A stretch of 64,000 bases of DNA from Saccharothrix ecbatanensis. GTDB taxonomy: Bacteria; Actinomycetota; Actinomycetes; Mycobacteriales; Pseudonocardiaceae. The notes under the pieces are model-generated. The model was not told the DNA's origin, ran no database searches, and saw only the letters and a list, made by a program, of their open reading frames with translations. Where the stretch lies: NCBI RefSeq assembly GCF_014205015.1, contig NZ_JACHMO010000001.1, positions 4,154,001-4,218,000 of the forward strand. The letters run 5' to 3'. This document shows, one piece after another, positions 47,291-55,568 of the stretch. The position numbers and the translations under genes were made by a program. Numbering within the stretch: the first letter of the stretch is position 1; each line of letters opens with the position of its first letter.

Positions 47291-50017
47291 TCAGCCGGGG
47301 AGCCGGTTCCCCACCAGGGCGAGGCACTGGATGGCGGCCAGACCGTACTGCGAGGAGGCGTTGGTCGAGGCGAAGGCAGCCTCGTCGACCGGCTTGAGCA
47401 CCGCCGGTCCCGCCACCCGCGCGGACGTGAACTCCAGGGTCCGCGGGTAGCCCGCGTGGCCGGTGTCGAACTCCTTCCAGGCCCGTGCGGCCAGGGTGGC
47501 GTCACCGAGCTTGACGGAGGCGTAGGCGGTGAGCCTGGAGTGGGCCTGGCGCAGGTTGAGGCTGCCCCAGGACTTGCCGGTCTCGGCCTGCTGCTCGGCG
47601 GCGGTGCCGTTGTAGAGGCGGCAGTACTGCAACCACGCCTTGGTGAACGCCTCGTCACCGGTGAGCGAGATGACCTCGCTGCACAGCTCGACCAGGCCGA
47701 ACACCGACCCCAGCGAGCCGACGCTCACCGCCGGTTGAGCCGGGGCGAACTTGCCGTTGTCGAGGTCGTACAGGCCGCTGCCCTGCGCGAACCCGTTGGG
47801 CATCGCGGCGATGGTGCGCATGCCGTTGAGCAGCTTCTCGCGTGCGATCGGGTCGCCGCCGCGCTCCCACTCGGTCAACCAGGCGAACGCGAGGCCGCTC
47901 CAGTCGGTGCCGAGGCCGACGCTGAGGGCGTGCGGGTCCGGCTCGTACGGCCCCGTGCGGATCTTGCGGATCGGGTCGAGGGCCAAGAACGTCTTGTCGG
48001 CGTCCACGAGGTCGCGCATCAGGTCGCCGGTGCGCTCGTCGGCGGTGAGGAAGTAGAGGAAGCGCCGGTACCCGGCGGTGCTGATGCGGAGCTGCTTGGC
48101 GCTGTCCGCCCAGTGCTGCACCCCGTGCCGGGTCCCGAGGTCCTTGTACTTGCCCAGGTGGTACACGTCGACCTCCCCGGTGTGCCGGGTCATCGCCTCC
48201 GCGAAGCGGAACACGTCGGCCCGGCCGGAGCGCAGGTACTGGTACCACAGCCACAGGTCCGGGGACAGCTCGGAGTTGGCCCACGCGTAGCCGCCGACGT
48301 CATAGCGCCACACGTGCCGATCCGGGTCGTAGCTGTGCATGATGTCGCCGTAGTCCCAGAACCCGTACCAGGACCGCTGCTCGACCTGCCTGCTGTGGTA
48401 CTCGAACAGGAAGTCCAGCCGGTCCTCGATGCGCCCCATCGCCGGGGTCGAGCGGTCGACCGGCGACCAGTCGCCGAACACGCCGGCGGCGCGCAGGTGA
48501 GCGGGTGACGCGACGACGAGGGGCGGCGTGCGCACCGCGTCGGCGAGTTCCGCGATCCGCTGGGCGGGCGGGGTGGCGTCGAGCGCCCAGAACATCAGCT
48601 CGGTGGTGCGCGCGGTCCCGTACGGGGTGCCGAAACCCGGCTCGTAGTCCTCGTACGTGATCTCCAGGCCTTCGAGCTGCTCCGGGTAGGTGTCCTGGCC
48701 CATGCCGTCGTGGTAGAAGCGCAGGTCCATCGCTCCGGCGTCGGGCGACCACAGCCACAGGGTGACCTCGGCCGTCTCGCCCGCCGCGCCGCGGATGTCG
48801 AGCTGGGTGGGGTTCAGCTGCCAGAAGTTGCGCATCCCGAAGGCGAAACCGCCGCTGGGGCCGCCGACGTAGCCCAGGCCGCCGGCCCGTCCGCCGGAGT
48901 CGACCGGGATCCAGCCGTGGCCCGCCTTGGTGCGCTTGCGGATCTGGAAGCCGTCGGCGGTGACCTGGCGCAGCGAGTAGTCGCCGAAGGCGGGGATCAG
49001 GTGCAGCCGCGAGCTGACGCGGGTGTCCCACGTCTGCACGGACGGGGTGGCCTGGCCTTCGACCTGCGCCTTGCGGACCGCCGCGCCGGGGTCGCGGCGC
49101 AGTCCGGTGATGCCGCGCACCGCCTCGGCCAGCACGCCGTCGTCCGGACCGGCGAAGCGCACGTGCCGGTTGTGCAGGTCGTCGCGCATCGGCACGTCGA
49201 ACCGGATGCCGAGGCCGCGCAGGAAGTCCTTCTTCTCGTCGCCGTCGAACACGAAGCTGTGCACGGCGCGGATGCCGTCGCTGCCGGCGTAGAAGTACAG
49301 GCGCACGGTGAACGGCAACCAGGTCCGGTTGCCGTGCCGGTGGCCGCCCTCGATCTTGACCACGGCGCGGACCGGGCCGGACGACTCGACCGTCACCTTC
49401 TCGGTGCGGCCGGTGAACTTCTCGGGCTTCGCGGTGCTGTCCTCGTCACCCGGCTCGTCCTGCCGCAGGCACACCAGCCTGCCGTTCTTCGCGATCTCGC
49501 GGTCGCCCCGGTAGAGGGCGCGGACCAGCTGGTCGCCCTTCTTGGCGATCACGCACCGGATGGCGCCGGTGTTCACCTCGACGTGGTCGCGGCGGTCGTT
49601 GACGGTCACCGCCGTCGCGGGCGCGGCGGGTGTTCCGGCGGTGAGCACGTACTGCTCGGCCGGGGGCACGTCGGCGCCGATCGCGTGCGCGGTCCACTTG
49701 AGGGAGCCGTCGGGCCAGTACCCGGTGGGCCACGTCTGCACGGGGACCTGCTGACCGGCGGCGGTGCGCAACGCGAAGGCCTGCTCTTTGGGCACCGTGC
49801 CCTTGGGCCACGGGACGCCCCAGGTGGACCCGGCGGCGAGCTGCCGGGGCGCGCCGCCTTCCAGCCACTTGAGCTGCACGCCGTCGTCGATCAGGCCGCT
49901 CGCGGTCTGGGCCGCGACGGGGTCGGCACGGGCCTCTCCGGCGGCTCGGGCGAGGTGTCCGGCGGCGCCGACGGCCGCCGCGCTGAGGAGGAGGTTACGA
50001 CGGGAAATCTTCGCCAT
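47291..50017 (-). CDS. Tat-exported YetA-like protein (exo-rhamnogalacturonan lyase family)
   Basis: ATG 50017 after GGAG gives 908 residues. The N-terminus is a Tat signal (SRRNLLLSAAAVGAAG, cleavage near ARA-DP). The mature protein shows the family features of large beta-sandwich plus alpha/alpha-toroid proteins: GVPWPKGTV, WPTGYWPDGSLKWTAHA, HSFVFDGDEKKDFLRGLG and the barrel part YDVGGYAWANSELSPDLWLWY. Bacillus YetA lies in the rhamnogalacturonan gene region. Extracellular action on rhamnogalacturonan or a related pectin is therefore likely, but the substrate is inferred. Transcribed from a TTGACA promoter flanked by LacI-type sites. Confidence 0.85.
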   Translation of the reverse strand: MAKISRRNLLLSAAAVGAAGHLARAAGEARADPVAAQTASGLIDDGVQLKWLEGGAPRQLAAGSTWGVPWPKGTVPKEQAFALRTAAGQQVPVQTWPTGYWPDGSLKWTAHAIGADVPPAEQYVLTAGTPAAPATAVTVNDRRDHVEVNTGAIRCVIAKKGDQLVRALYRGDREIAKNGRLVCLRQDEPGDEDSTAKPEKFTGRTEKVTVESSGPVRAVVKIEGGHRHGNRTWLPFTVRLYFYAGSDGIRAVHSFVFDGDEKKDFLRGLGIRFDVPMRDDLHNRHVRFAGPDDGVLAEAVRGITGLRRDPGAAVRKAQVEGQATPSVQTWDTRVSSRLHLIPAFGDYSLRQVTADGFQIRKRTKAGHGWIPVDSGGRAGGLGYVGGPSGGFAFGMRNFWQLNPTQLDIRGAAGETAEVTLWLWSPDAGAMDLRFYHDGMGQDTYPEQLEGLEITYEDYEPGFGTPYGTARTTELMFWALDATPPAQRIAELADAVRTPPLVVASPAHLRAAGVFGDWSPVDRSTPAMGRIEDRLDFLFEYHSRQVEQRSWYGFWDYGDIMHSYDPDRHVWRYDVGGYAWANSELSPDLWLWYQYLRSGRADVFRFAEAMTRHTGEVDVYHLGKYKDLGTRHGVQHWADSAKQLRISTAGYRRFLYFLTADERTGDLMRDLVDADKTFLALDPIRKIRTGPYEPDPHALSVGLGTDWSGLAFAWLTEWERGGDPIAREKLLNGMRTIAAMPNGFAQGSGLYDLDNGKFAPAQPAVSVGSLGSVFGLVELCSEVISLTGDEAFTKAWLQYCRLYNGTAAEQQAETGKSWGSLNLRQAHSRLTAYASVKLGDATLAARAWKEFDTGHAGYPRTLEFTSARVAGPAVLKPVDEAAFASTNASSQYGLAAIQCLALVGNRLPG

Positions 50018-50061
50018 GAGGGCTCCACTTGGGTGGGCGTTACTCGGGGGAAATGGCGCGG

Positions 50062-50146
50062 TGTTTAACCGTTTACTGTGGCCCAGATCGCAGCATGACC
50101 TGCAAGGCATGTCAAGAGTGCAACGGCGAAGTGGTATACGGTTACA
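50062..50146 (-). promoter_or_regulatory. Predicted promoter and two operators of the lyase operon
   Basis: On the minus strand, TTGACA (50110-50115), a 17-bp spacer and TGCGAT (50087-50092) form the promoter. AGTAAACGGTTAAACA (50062-50077) lies about ten bases after the -10 box and TGTAACCGTATACC (50133-50146) upstream of the -35 box. Both share half-sites with the importer and lacI operators, so DNA looping by one LacI protein is possible. Confidence 0.65.
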
Positions 50147-50211
50147 GTCGGACACGGCAGCAGGCTGCCCACCCGGCGCCCGCTCCTCGAACCGGCATCA
50201 CCGCGAACGAT

Positions 50212-50260
50212 TTGACACCAGGGCAGGCAGCCGGAAACATCGCGTGTAAGCGGTTTACCA
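50212..50260 (+). promoter_or_regulatory. Predicted promoter and autoregulatory operator of the lacI gene
   Basis: TTGACA at 50212-50217 is followed by a weak -10 (AAACAT, 50235-50240). The near-palindrome TGTAAGCGGTTTACCA at 50245-50260 sits at the expected transcription start, 25 bases before the ATG. Confidence 0.65.
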
Positions 50261-50284
50261 GCTAGTTTCACGACAGGGGGCGGG

Positions 50285-51367
50285 ATGGTCCGGCGTGCGG
50301 CGTCCGACACCGATGGACGACGACCGGTCACGATCAGGGACGTGGCCGCGCACGCGGGCGTGTCCGTGGCCACCGTTTCGCGGATCCTGTCCGGCACCTA
50401 CCCCAGCGCGCCCGCGACCCGCACGAAGGTGCTGCGCGCGGTCCGCGAGCTGGACTACGTGGCGAACGCCAACGCGCGCGGACTGGCCGGTGCGAGCAGC
50501 CGCAGCGTCGCCATCATCGTCAACTCCGTGGTGTCGCCCCACTACGCCCACGTCGCGCAGGGCGTGCAGACCCAGGCCGCGATCGAGGGCAAGCTGTGCA
50601 TCGTCGGCACCACCGGCGGTGACGCGGAACGCGAGCTGGCGACGGTGCAGTTGATGCGCGAGGAGCACGCCGAGTGCGTGATCCTCGTCGGCAACGTCGT
50701 GGCGGACGACGCCTACCGCGAGCGCATGGGTGAGTACGCCCGTGCGCTGGCGCTCGCGGGCTCGCAGCTGGTCCTGTGTGGACGGCCGACGCTCGGCCCC
50801 GACGTGCCCGCCCTCGTGGTGGAGTACGACAACACCGGCGGCGCCTACGCCATCACGAGCCACCTGCTGTCGGCCGGCCACCGGCGCATCCTGTTCCTGG
50901 GCCGCCGGGACAGCTACACGACGCCGGAAAGCCGCATCGCGGGCTACCGCAAGGCGTTGGCCGACCACAACGTGCCGCACGACGCGGACCTCGAGGTCGT
51001 GGGCAGCATGGAACGGCGCGAGGGCTACCGGATGATCAACGAGAAGCTCGCCGCCGGGCCACGTGACTTCACGGCCGTCTTCGCGGGCAACGACCTCCTC
51101 GCGGCGGGTGCGCGGCAGGCGTTGCGGGAGCACGGGTTGCGCATCCCCGAGGACGTCTCCATGGTCGGCTTCGACGACCTGCCGCCGTCCGCCGACATAG
51201 ACCTCACCACCGTCCACGTGCCACACGAGGAGCTGGGCCGCACCGCCGTCCGCATGGCCCTCGCCCGTGCGCGGGACAAGTCGGACCCGGCGGAGCACGT
51301 CATGCTCGGCACCCACATCGTCGTCCGCGACTCCGTCCGCCCTCTCATCCGGCCCGACGCGCCGTAG
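50285..51367 (+). CDS. LacI-family transcriptional repressor
   Basis: ATG 50285 after CAGGGGGCGGG gives 360 residues. The N-terminal HTH with hinge is clear at about 16-70 (VTIRDVAAHAGVSVATVSRIL ends near 37; RARGLAG-type hinge follows), then a periplasmic-binding-protein-like sensor with typical segments SVAIIVNSVVSPHYA, VILVGNVV and VSMVGFDDLPPSADIDLTTVHVP. It is divergent from the lyase operon. Operators of matching type lie at both promoters and at the importer promoter, so it probably represses all three until a pectic sugar is present. Confidence 0.93.
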   Translation: MVRRAASDTDGRRPVTIRDVAAHAGVSVATVSRILSGTYPSAPATRTKVLRAVRELDYVANANARGLAGASSRSVAIIVNSVVSPHYAHVAQGVQTQAAIEGKLCIVGTTGGDAERELATVQLMREEHAECVILVGNVVADDAYRERMGEYARALALAGSQLVLCGRPTLGPDVPALVVEYDNTGGAYAITSHLLSAGHRRILFLGRRDSYTTPESRIAGYRKALADHNVPHDADLEVVGSMERREGYRMINEKLAAGPRDFTAVFAGNDLLAAGARQALREHGLRIPEDVSMVGFDDLPPSADIDLTTVHVPHEELGRTAVRMALARARDKSDPAEHVMLGTHIVVRDSVRPLIRPDAP

Positions 51368-51378
51368 GACCCGCGGTC

Positions 51379-51537
51379 ATGTCCGGCGGCGCGAACAGCA
51401 AATCGGACCGGGTGGCGCCCGAGCACCGGGGGACCTGGCCGGAGCGGTTCGCGGTGAGCGCCGCCGAGCAGTTGTCGGCCCGCGTCGACGGGCCGGTCCT
51501 GCTCTGCCGGGTGCTCGACCACACCAACTGGCACTGA
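51379..51537 (+). CDS. Possible small protein of 52 residues, unknown
   Basis: An ATG frame from 51379 to a TGA at 51537 fills most of the gap between the convergent lacI and pobA genes. The product, beginning MSGGANSKSDRVAPEHRG and ending VLDHTNWH, has normal third-position GC but no clear ribosome site and no family I recognise. It could be a decayed fragment rather than a gene. Confidence 0.3.
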   Translation: MSGGANSKSDRVAPEHRGTWPERFAVSAAEQLSARVDGPVLLCRVLDHTNWH

Positions 51538-51558
51538 CTCGGGCTCAGGGTTCGATCC

Positions 51559-52734
51559 TCAGAGTTCGATCGGCCAGCCGGTGTAGGCCTCGGCCAGGTG
51601 GGTGGCGGCGGCCGTGGTGGAGGTGAGCAGTTCCAGTTCGCCGAGTTGCCGCTTGAGGTCGAACGCCGAGCCGGCCGGGTCGGTGTGCAGCATCGAGGTC
51701 ATCCACCACGAGAAGTGCTGGGCGCGCCACACCCGCCGTGACGCGGTCGGCCCGTAGGCGTCCAGGAGGTCGGTGGAGCCGGTGGCGAAGAAGCTCTCCA
51801 GCGCACGGGCGAGCACGACGACGTCCGCCACGGCCAGGTTGAGGCCCTTCGCGCCGGTGGGCGGCACGGTGTGCGCGGCGTCCCCGGCCAGGAACAGCCG
51901 GCCGTGCCGCATCGGCTCGCAGACGTAGCTGCGCATCGGGATGACGCCGCGGTCGAAGATCCGGCCCTCGGCCAGGGTGAACCCGTCGCCGGCGACGCGG
52001 GCGTTCAGCTCGGCCCAGATCCGGTCGTCGCTCCAGTCCTCGGCGCGTTCGCGGGGATCGCACTGGAAGTACATCCGCTGCACCTGCGGCGTCCGCGTGC
52101 TGATCAGCGCGAAGCCTCGCTCGGAGTGGGCGTAGACCAGTTCGTCGGACGACCGCGGCGCCTCGGCCAGGATGCCGAACCACCCGAACGGGTAGACCCG
52201 GAAGTAGTCGGTGCGCTGGTCGTCGGGGATGGTGTGCCTGCTGACGCCGCCGGACCCGTCGCACCCCGCGATCACGTCGCACCGCAGCTCGACCCGGGTG
52301 CCGTCGGCCTCGGTGAACGCGATGACCGGCTCGTCGGAGGTGACGTCGCGCAGCGACACGTCGGTGACGTCGAACCGGATGTCGGCCCCGGTGGCGAGCC
52401 GCGCGGCGATCAGGTCCTTGAGCACCTCGTGCTGCGGGTAGAGCCACACCGCGCGGTCCGCGAGCTTGGCGAAGTCGATCCGGTGACCTTGGCCGCCGAA
52501 CCGCAGTTCGATGCCCTCGTGCCGGGCGCCCTCGGTCAGCGCCCGCTCCCCCACGCCCATGGCGGTCAGCAACTCCACCGTGCCCTGCTCCAGGACACCG
52601 GCGCGCATGGTCTGCTCGATCTCCTGACGACCGCGCGTCTCGACCACCACGGAGTCGATGCCGCGCTCGGCCAGGAGGTGGGACAGCACCAGGCCGGCGG
52701 GGCCCGCGCCGACGATTCCGACTTGGGTTCGCAT
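51559..52734 (-). CDS. pobA: 4-hydroxybenzoate 3-monooxygenase
   Basis: ATG 52734 gives 391 residues, the normal length of PobA. The FAD-binding motif VGIVGAGPAGL is at residues about 4-14, followed by CDGSGG (DG motif) and the second FAD motif FLAGDAAHTVPPTGAKGLNLA. The active-site segment MRAGVLEQGTVELL and the end PIEL agree with the family. It hydroxylates 4-hydroxybenzoate to protocatechuate with NAD(P)H and oxygen, feeding the beta-ketoadipate pathway for lignin-type aromatics. A divergent IclR gene and shared operator make it a typical regulated pair. Confidence 0.94.
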   Translation of the reverse strand: MRTQVGIVGAGPAGLVLSHLLAERGIDSVVVETRGRQEIEQTMRAGVLEQGTVELLTAMGVGERALTEGARHEGIELRFGGQGHRIDFAKLADRAVWLYPQHEVLKDLIAARLATGADIRFDVTDVSLRDVTSDEPVIAFTEADGTRVELRCDVIAGCDGSGGVSRHTIPDDQRTDYFRVYPFGWFGILAEAPRSSDELVYAHSERGFALISTRTPQVQRMYFQCDPRERAEDWSDDRIWAELNARVAGDGFTLAEGRIFDRGVIPMRSYVCEPMRHGRLFLAGDAAHTVPPTGAKGLNLAVADVVVLARALESFFATGSTDLLDAYGPTASRRVWRAQHFSWWMTSMLHTDPAGSAFDLKRQLGELELLTSTTAAATHLAEAYTGWPIEL

Positions 52735-52777
52735 GGGTCGACCCAATGGCCACGGCGGCACGATCGCCAGTCCGGGC

Positions 52778-52792
52778 TTCCACTGGGTGGAA
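52778..52792. promoter_or_regulatory. IclR-type operator between pobA and its regulator
   Basis: TTCCAC-TGG-GTGGAA is a perfect inverted repeat with a 3-bp spacer in the 101-bp divergent region. IclR-type regulators bind short TTCC/GGAA palindromes, so this is the likely site for the adjacent protein. Confidence 0.65.
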
Positions 52793-52835
52793 ACAGTGCG
52801 GAATCCGGGGTCGGCCCGTCGTTACGTTCACCGGC

Positions 52836-53594
52836 ATGGCGGACGAGACGTCCAGGGGGTCGGTGACCGGGCGGGCGCTGGCGCTGCTCGGCGCGTTCGA
52901 CGGCGCCCACACGCGGTTGAGGATCACGGACCTGGCCAGGCGGGCGAACCTGCCGCTGGCCACGGCCCATCGGTTGGCGGCCGAGCTGGTGTCGTGGCGT
53001 GCGCTGGACCGTGACGCCGGCGGCGGTTACAGCATCGGCCTGCGGTTGTGGGAGGCGGCCACGCTGGCGCCGGTGGCCGGTCGGCTGCGTGAGGTCGCGC
53101 TGCCGTTCATGCAGCACCTGTGCGAGACGACCCACGAGAACATCCACCTGGCGGTCCACGACGGGTTCGACGCCCTGTACGTGGAGAAGCTGTGCGGCCA
53201 CCGCTCCGTGCCGGTCATCTCGCGGGCCGGGGCACGGCTGCCGATGCATTCGACGGGTGTCGGGAAGGTGTTGCTCGCCCATGCCGGCGGGGCGTTCGTG
53301 CACAGCTATGTCGAACGTCCGCTGTCTCGTTTCACCGCCTACACGATCACGGAACGGGCCCGTCTGCTGCGCGAGCTGCGCACTACGGCGGACCGCGGTT
53401 ATGCGCTGACCAGCGAGGAGATGACGTTGGGGTCGTGCTCGGTCGCCGTGCCGATTCCCGGGGACGGCGTGGAGCCGGCCGGTGCGCTGGGTGTCGTGGT
53501 GCGGTCGGTTCGCACCGACCTGGCCCGGCTGGTGCCGGAGCTGCGGACCGCCGCCGACGGGATCGCCCGGAAGCTGAAGGCGACGCGCCCCTGA
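52836..53594 (+). CDS. IclR-family regulator, probable pobA regulator (PobR-like)
   Basis: ATG 52836 gives 252 residues. The winged HTH lies at about 10-65 (ALALLGAFDGAHTRLRITDLA, then ANLPLATAHRLAAEL), followed by the IclR effector domain (LHDGFDALYVEKL-type strand, MHSTGVGKVLLAH, GYALTSEEMTLGSCSVAVPI). Streptomyces uses an IclR protein (PobR) for pobA, so the same role is likely here, with 4-hydroxybenzoate or a product as effector. Its stop codon lies inside the hairpin shared with the methyltransferase gene. Confidence 0.88.
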   Translation: MADETSRGSVTGRALALLGAFDGAHTRLRITDLARRANLPLATAHRLAAELVSWRALDRDAGGGYSIGLRLWEAATLAPVAGRLREVALPFMQHLCETTHENIHLAVHDGFDALYVEKLCGHRSVPVISRAGARLPMHSTGVGKVLLAHAGGAFVHSYVERPLSRFTAYTITERARLLRELRTTADRGYALTSEEMTLGSCSVAVPIPGDGVEPAGALGVVVRSVRTDLARLVPELRTAADGIARKLKATRP

Positions 53595-53608
53595 CCTTGC
53601 CGGTCAGG
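53590..53608. terminator. Compact hairpin containing both convergent stop codons
   Basis: CCTGACC-TTGCC-GGTCAGG forms a 7-bp stem. The TGA of the IclR gene and the TGA of the opposite methyltransferase gene lie in the two arms. Confidence 0.5.
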
Positions 53609-54329
53609 CTTGCAGGACGGCGGCACGCACTTTCGGGTGGGGCGGGTCGATCGGGGTGAAGCCGGCTTCGCGCAGTTCGGCGGTGATGGTGGCGTGCGGG
53701 GTGGGCCAGAGGGTGAAGTCCTCGTGCTCCTCGCGGATGAGGGTGCCGGCGCGGTGGACCCGGTAGGTGAAGCGGAGGCGCTGCGTCCCGTCTTCCGGGG
53801 TCGAGGTGACGTGGGCGCTGTACACGTCGGGGCCTTTGTGGACTGTGGGCAGGCGCCACTGGGATTGACGTTCCGGCGGCTCCGGCGGTGGGTCGAACAG
53901 CAGGAGGCCGCCGGGGATGAGGGCGTCGGCCAACGCGTGCCAGGTGGCGCGGCGGTGTGCGGGCGGCAGGCACGGGACCACGTTGGCGGCCACGGCGAGG
54001 TCGGCGGTCCGGTGCAGGTCGCAGTCCTGGACGGGGCACGGGTGGACGGTGACGCGGGCCTGGTCGGGTGCGGGCCGGGCGGCGAGGCGGGCTCGCAGGA
54101 ACGCGCGCATGGCGGGGGCGGGCTCGATGGCGTGGACGGGCACGGTCGTGGCGCTGAGCAGGACGTCGGCGACGATGCCGGTGCCGGCTCCGACGTCGAT
54201 CACGCCTGCGCGGGCTTGTCGTGCGGCGGCGGCGAAGCGGTCGTGGGCGCGAGCGCGGTCGCGTTCCTCCTGGAGGACGTCGTAGAACTCGGCCGAGACG
54301 TCGTAGGCGGCGGTGACGGCAGGTTGCAT
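53604..54329 (-). CDS. Class I SAM-dependent methyltransferase
   Basis: ATG 54329 gives 241 residues. The SAM-binding motif I is VIDVGAGTGIVADVL (about 43-57), with an acidic residue after the next strand (HAIEPAPAMRAFL). The C-terminal half has the beta-strands GGLLLFDPPPEPPE and LRFTYRVHRAGTLIREEHEDF. The substrate is unknown; small-molecule methylation is most likely. It is a single gene after the sigma-factor gene, convergent with the IclR gene. Confidence 0.88.
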   Translation of the reverse strand: MQPAVTAAYDVSAEFYDVLQEERDRARAHDRFAAAARQARAGVIDVGAGTGIVADVLLSATTVPVHAIEPAPAMRAFLRARLAARPAPDQARVTVHPCPVQDCDLHRTADLAVAANVVPCLPPAHRRATWHALADALIPGGLLLFDPPPEPPERQSQWRLPTVHKGPDVYSAHVTSTPEDGTQRLRFTYRVHRAGTLIREEHEDFTLWPTPHATITAELREAGFTPIDPPHPKVRAAVLQA

Positions 54330-54487
54330 GCGGTGCGTCCGATCCACGTTGCGGGGCGTCGCCCGCAGGACCACGGTGGTGGTTCCGGGATAGCCGGTTC
54401 GGAGCGCGATGGATCACGGTGCCCGCCACGTCCACCTCATCGGGTGGCGGTCACCGGACAGAGGAGGGATGCAGGCGGGGACTGGCG

Positions 54488-55384
54488 TCAGCGGGTCACG
54501 GCGGTCTCCTGCTCCACGCGCGACAGCTTCTCCGGGTTGCGCACGTAGTACAGCCCGTTGATCAGGCCGTTCTCGATCCGCATCGCCAGCACGCCGTCGA
54601 TCTCGCCGTCCAGCCGCATGATCAGCGCCGGGCAGCCGTTGACCTGCACCGGCTCGAACACGATCCGGTCGAGGAACTTGGTGATCCCGCCGGACAGCAC
54701 GCGGGCCGCCCGGTCCGCGCCCACGACGGGCTTCGGCATGGCCTGCTTGACCCCGCCGCCGTCGCTCAGCATGACGACGTCCGGGGCGAGGATGTCGATC
54801 AGGCCCTGGAGGTCGCCCGTCTTGACCGCCCGCTGGAAGGCGTCCAGCACGGCTCGGGTCTCGGCCGGTGACGCGATGTCGCGCGGTCGGCGTGCGGCGA
54901 CGTGCGCCCGTGCCCGGTGGGCGATCTGGCGGACGGCGGCAGGCGTCTTGTCGACGGCCTCCGCGATCTCGTCGTAGTCGAGGTCGAACACGTCGCGCAA
55001 TACGAACACCGCCCGTTCGATCGGCGCGAGCGTCTCCAGGACCAGCAGCATCGCCATCGAGACGCTGTCCGCCAGCTCGACGTCGTCGGCCACGTCGGGC
55101 GCGGTGAGCAGCGGCTCGGGCAGCCACGGGCCGACGTACGACTCCTTGCGCCGGCCGAGCGTGCGCAGCCGGTTGAGCGCCTGGCGGGTGGTGATGCGGA
55201 CCAGGTAGGCGCGCTGGTCGCGGACCGCGGCGAGATCGACGTCGGCCCAGCGCAGCCAGGTCTCCTGGAGGACATCCTCCGCGTCCGCCGCCGAGCCGAG
55301 CATCTCGTAGGCGACGGTGAAGAGCAGGTTGCGGTGGGTGACGAAGGCCTCGGTGGCGGGGTCCGGACGGCTGTCCTCGATCAT
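54488..55384 (-). CDS. ECF41-type sigma factor (SigJ-like) with SnoaL-like C-terminal domain
   Basis: ATG 55384 after AGGAGCC gives 298 residues. Region 2 (YEMLGSAADAEDVLQETWLRW) and region 4 (LAPIERAVFVLRDVFDLDYDEIAEAV) are clear. The linker has WLPEPL. The C-terminal SnoaL-like domain has SDGGGVKQA and ends with RNPEKLSR, matching the WLPEP, DGGG and NPDKL signatures of ECF41. These sigma factors use this domain instead of an anti-sigma partner. A sequence matching the ECF41 promoter lies upstream, so it probably activates itself. Confidence 0.93.
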   Translation of the reverse strand: MIEDSRPDPATEAFVTHRNLLFTVAYEMLGSAADAEDVLQETWLRWADVDLAAVRDQRAYLVRITTRQALNRLRTLGRRKESYVGPWLPEPLLTAPDVADDVELADSVSMAMLLVLETLAPIERAVFVLRDVFDLDYDEIAEAVDKTPAAVRQIAHRARAHVAARRPRDIASPAETRAVLDAFQRAVKTGDLQGLIDILAPDVVMLSDGGGVKQAMPKPVVGADRAARVLSGGITKFLDRIVFEPVQVNGCPALIMRLDGEIDGVLAMRIENGLINGLYYVRNPEKLSRVEQETAVTR

Positions 55385-55430
55385 GCCCGGGTGGCTCCTG
55401 TCTGGTCGCGTCCGATGGTGTCCCCCACTG

Positions 55431-55457
55431 GACACCGGCCACCGCCGTTCTGTGACA
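55431..55457 (-). promoter_or_regulatory. ECF41-type promoter upstream of the sigma-factor gene
   Basis: On the minus strand, TGTCACA (55451-55457), exactly 16 bp and TGTC (55431-55434) match the published ECF41 pattern TGTCACA-N16-CGTC with one base changed. It lies about 47 bp before the sigma start. Confidence 0.7.
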
Positions 55458-55568
55458 GCCGCGTAGGGGCAGGCTGGGGTTGTCGGTGCCGCGCGGCATG
55501 CCGGCCCGATTCCCGTATCCCCCCGACCAGCCCATATTTTGGTTGACCGGCGCAGGACACTGGGCGTT

